From Nitrosomonas stercoris (GTDB taxonomy: Bacteria > Pseudomonadota > Gammaproteobacteria > Burkholderiales > Nitrosomonadaceae): a DNA stretch of 64,000 bases. Shown one piece after another: positions 62,867-64,000 of this stretch. Within the stretch, counting starts at the first letter, position 1, and each line of letters starts with the position of its first letter. Position numbers and translations under genes: made by a program. The notes beneath the pieces are model-generated. The model saw nothing but the letters and a program-made list of their open reading frames with translations, was not told the origin of the DNA and made no database searches. The stretch is from NCBI GenBank assembly GCA_006742785.1, contig AP019755.1, positions 1,984,001 through 2,048,000 of the forward strand, given 5' to 3'.

Positions 62867-64000
62867 ATGGTTGTGATGACTGCATTAATTTCTAATCTGG
62901 CGGCTATTTTTTCAGCGGATGGTTTGCTTGCTCGCAATATACCAGACTATCGCCCACGTACCCAGCAACTAGAAATGGCACAAACCATTGCGCAAGCCAT
63001 CGAAAATCAGGAAATTCTAGTAGCCGAAGCAGGTACTGGTACGGGAAAAACTTTTGCTTATCTGGCGCCTGCGCTGCTATCAGGCGGTAAAGTCATCCTG
63101 TCAACTGGTACCAAGACTTTGCAGGATCAGCTTTTTCAGCGTGATATTCCCACTATGCGTGCTGTGCTAAAAATTCCAGTAACCGTTGCGTTACTCAAAG
63201 GGCGCGCCAATTATATCTGCCATTATCATCTTGAGCGCACCCTGAATTCAGATCGCATTCATCTGGCCAACCGTACTGAAGTGAAATATCTTAACCTGAT
63301 TGAACGCTACGCAAATACCAGCAGTCACGGCGATAAAAGTGGATTAGAAAGTGTGCCGGAACAAGCAGCTGTGTGGCAGCATGTCACCTCCACACGGGAA
63401 AACTGTCTGGGATCAGAGTGCCCACATTTTCGGCAATGTTTTGTCATGGAGGCTCGTAAACGCGCTTTATCGGCCGATGTAGTTGTGGTCAATCATCACT
63501 TATTTTTTGCTGATGTCATGCTGCGTGATGGGGGAGTATCCGAGCTGCTGCCTGCTTGTAACACTGTCATATTTGATGAAGCACATCAACTGCCTGAAGT
63601 AGCCAGCCTATTTTTTGGCGAATCAGTCAGTACTGGCCAGATCGTCACGCTCATACGTGATAGCCGTACTGAAGCATTGCTGGTTGCGCAAGAATTCACA
63701 CCATTGTTTGATGCGTTAGCAGCTGTGGAAAAAGCCACACTAGATGTTCGCTTAACTTTTGCCGAAAAACATACGCGTCTATCTGCCACTGTGGCAACAC
63801 AGCACCCTGGATTTAGCGCTGCACGACAAACATTACAAGAAAAACTGGAACAACTGGTGACATTGCTTGAAACGCAAGCCGTGCGCTCACAAGAACTGCA
63901 AAACTGCTGGTCACGCGCGCAAGTCATTCTCAACAAAATCAGACAATGGCACGAGCATACCCAATCCAGCATGGTGATTAACTGGATTGAAACCTACAGC
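62867..64000 (+). CDS. DinG/YoaA-type ATP-dependent helicase, N-terminal part (runs off the window)
   Basis: 378 residues are visible from the ATG at 62867 (another in-frame ATG at 62876). Superfamily 2 iron-sulfur helicase: Q-motif-like YRPRTQQLEMAQTIAQAI, Walker A VAEAGTGTGKTFAYL (about residue 62), STGTKTLQDQLF, DEAH box FDEAHQLPEVA, and the four-cysteine cluster region (YICHYHLE; CLGSECPHFRQC). Unwinds damaged or R-loop DNA. DinG versus YoaA cannot be settled from this part. Confidence 0.9.
   Translation, partial: MVVMTALISNLAAIFSADGLLARNIPDYRPRTQQLEMAQTIAQAIENQEILVAEAGTGTGKTFAYLAPALLSGGKVILSTGTKTLQDQLFQRDIPTMRAVLKIPVTVALLKGRANYICHYHLERTLNSDRIHLANRTEVKYLNLIERYANTSSHGDKSGLESVPEQAAVWQHVTSTRENCLGSECPHFRQCFVMEARKRALSADVVVVNHHLFFADVMLRDGGVSELLPACNTVIFDEAHQLPEVASLFFGESVSTGQIVTLIRDSRTEALLVAQEFTPLFDALAAVEKATLDVRLTFAEKHTRLSATVATQHPGFSAARQTLQEKLEQLVTLLETQAVRSQELQNCWSRAQVILNKIRQWHEHTQSSMVINWIETYS

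Overview
The window reads as chromosome of a betaproteobacterium, most likely a Nitrosomonas-type ammonia oxidiser. That placement is inference from gene content and order (APS-reductase cys cluster, RpfE-type protein, split pntAA/pntAB/pntB, bfr/bfd, lptD-surA-pdxA-ksgA); no ammonia-oxidation gene lies in the window. Most of it is housekeeping DNA of moderate to low GC. Two accessory blocks stand out: a type I secretion/adhesin island at about 29.7-45.3 kb and a filamentous prophage at 47.66-54.11 kb.

Layout: 0.0-6.9 kb is sulfate assimilation (cysI, cysJ, cysB on minus; cysH, cysD, cysN on plus). 7.0-13.5 kb holds a large GltD/Nfn-like flavo-iron-sulfur fusion protein followed by the three-subunit proton-translocating transhydrogenase. 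13.5-18.3 kb has a zinc-ribbon/Sel1 protein, bacterioferritin with its ferredoxin behind a Fur box, an RpfE-type protein and a PAS-EAL protein with a degraded EAL site. 18.3-29.6 kb is mainly purine and histidine synthesis (purC, purK, purE, hisG, hisD, purH, purD), with exbD, sodB, a ubiH-like gene, dusB and fis.

29.7-45.3 kb is bounded by a decayed IS1595-family element (8-bp target duplication) and an IS5-family element (TTA duplication). Between them lie a TolC-like outer-membrane protein, a 1607-residue protein with 541 uninterrupted two-residue units (all Ser-Asp except one Ser-Asn), an ABC exporter, an HlyD-type adaptor, an unrecognised helical-repeat protein and a TagE/GtfA/SdgB-like glycosyltransferase. 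I read this as a self-contained machine that makes, probably glycosylates, and exports a Ser-Asp-repeat surface protein. It is the best candidate for an undescribed system here.

At 47,647 there is a clear dif site (XerCD target), so the window probably spans the replication terminus; most genes left of it are on plus and most to the right on minus. A CTX-like filamentous phage of about 6.45 kb sits in this dif, flanked by a 17-bp direct repeat (16/17). The right copy ends inside the phage repressor gene and supplies its stop codon. The missing 3' part of that gene, in frame and followed by a terminator, lies at the opposite end of the prophage, so integration appears to truncate the repressor from about 130 to 97 residues.

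54.2-64 kb returns to housekeeping: an Ada-AlkA fusion, cytochrome b561, an O6-alkylguanine repair protein, then ksgA, pdxA, a small membrane protein, surA and lptD on minus, and the start of a DinG-type helicase on plus. I saw no tRNA, rRNA, CRISPR array or riboswitch.
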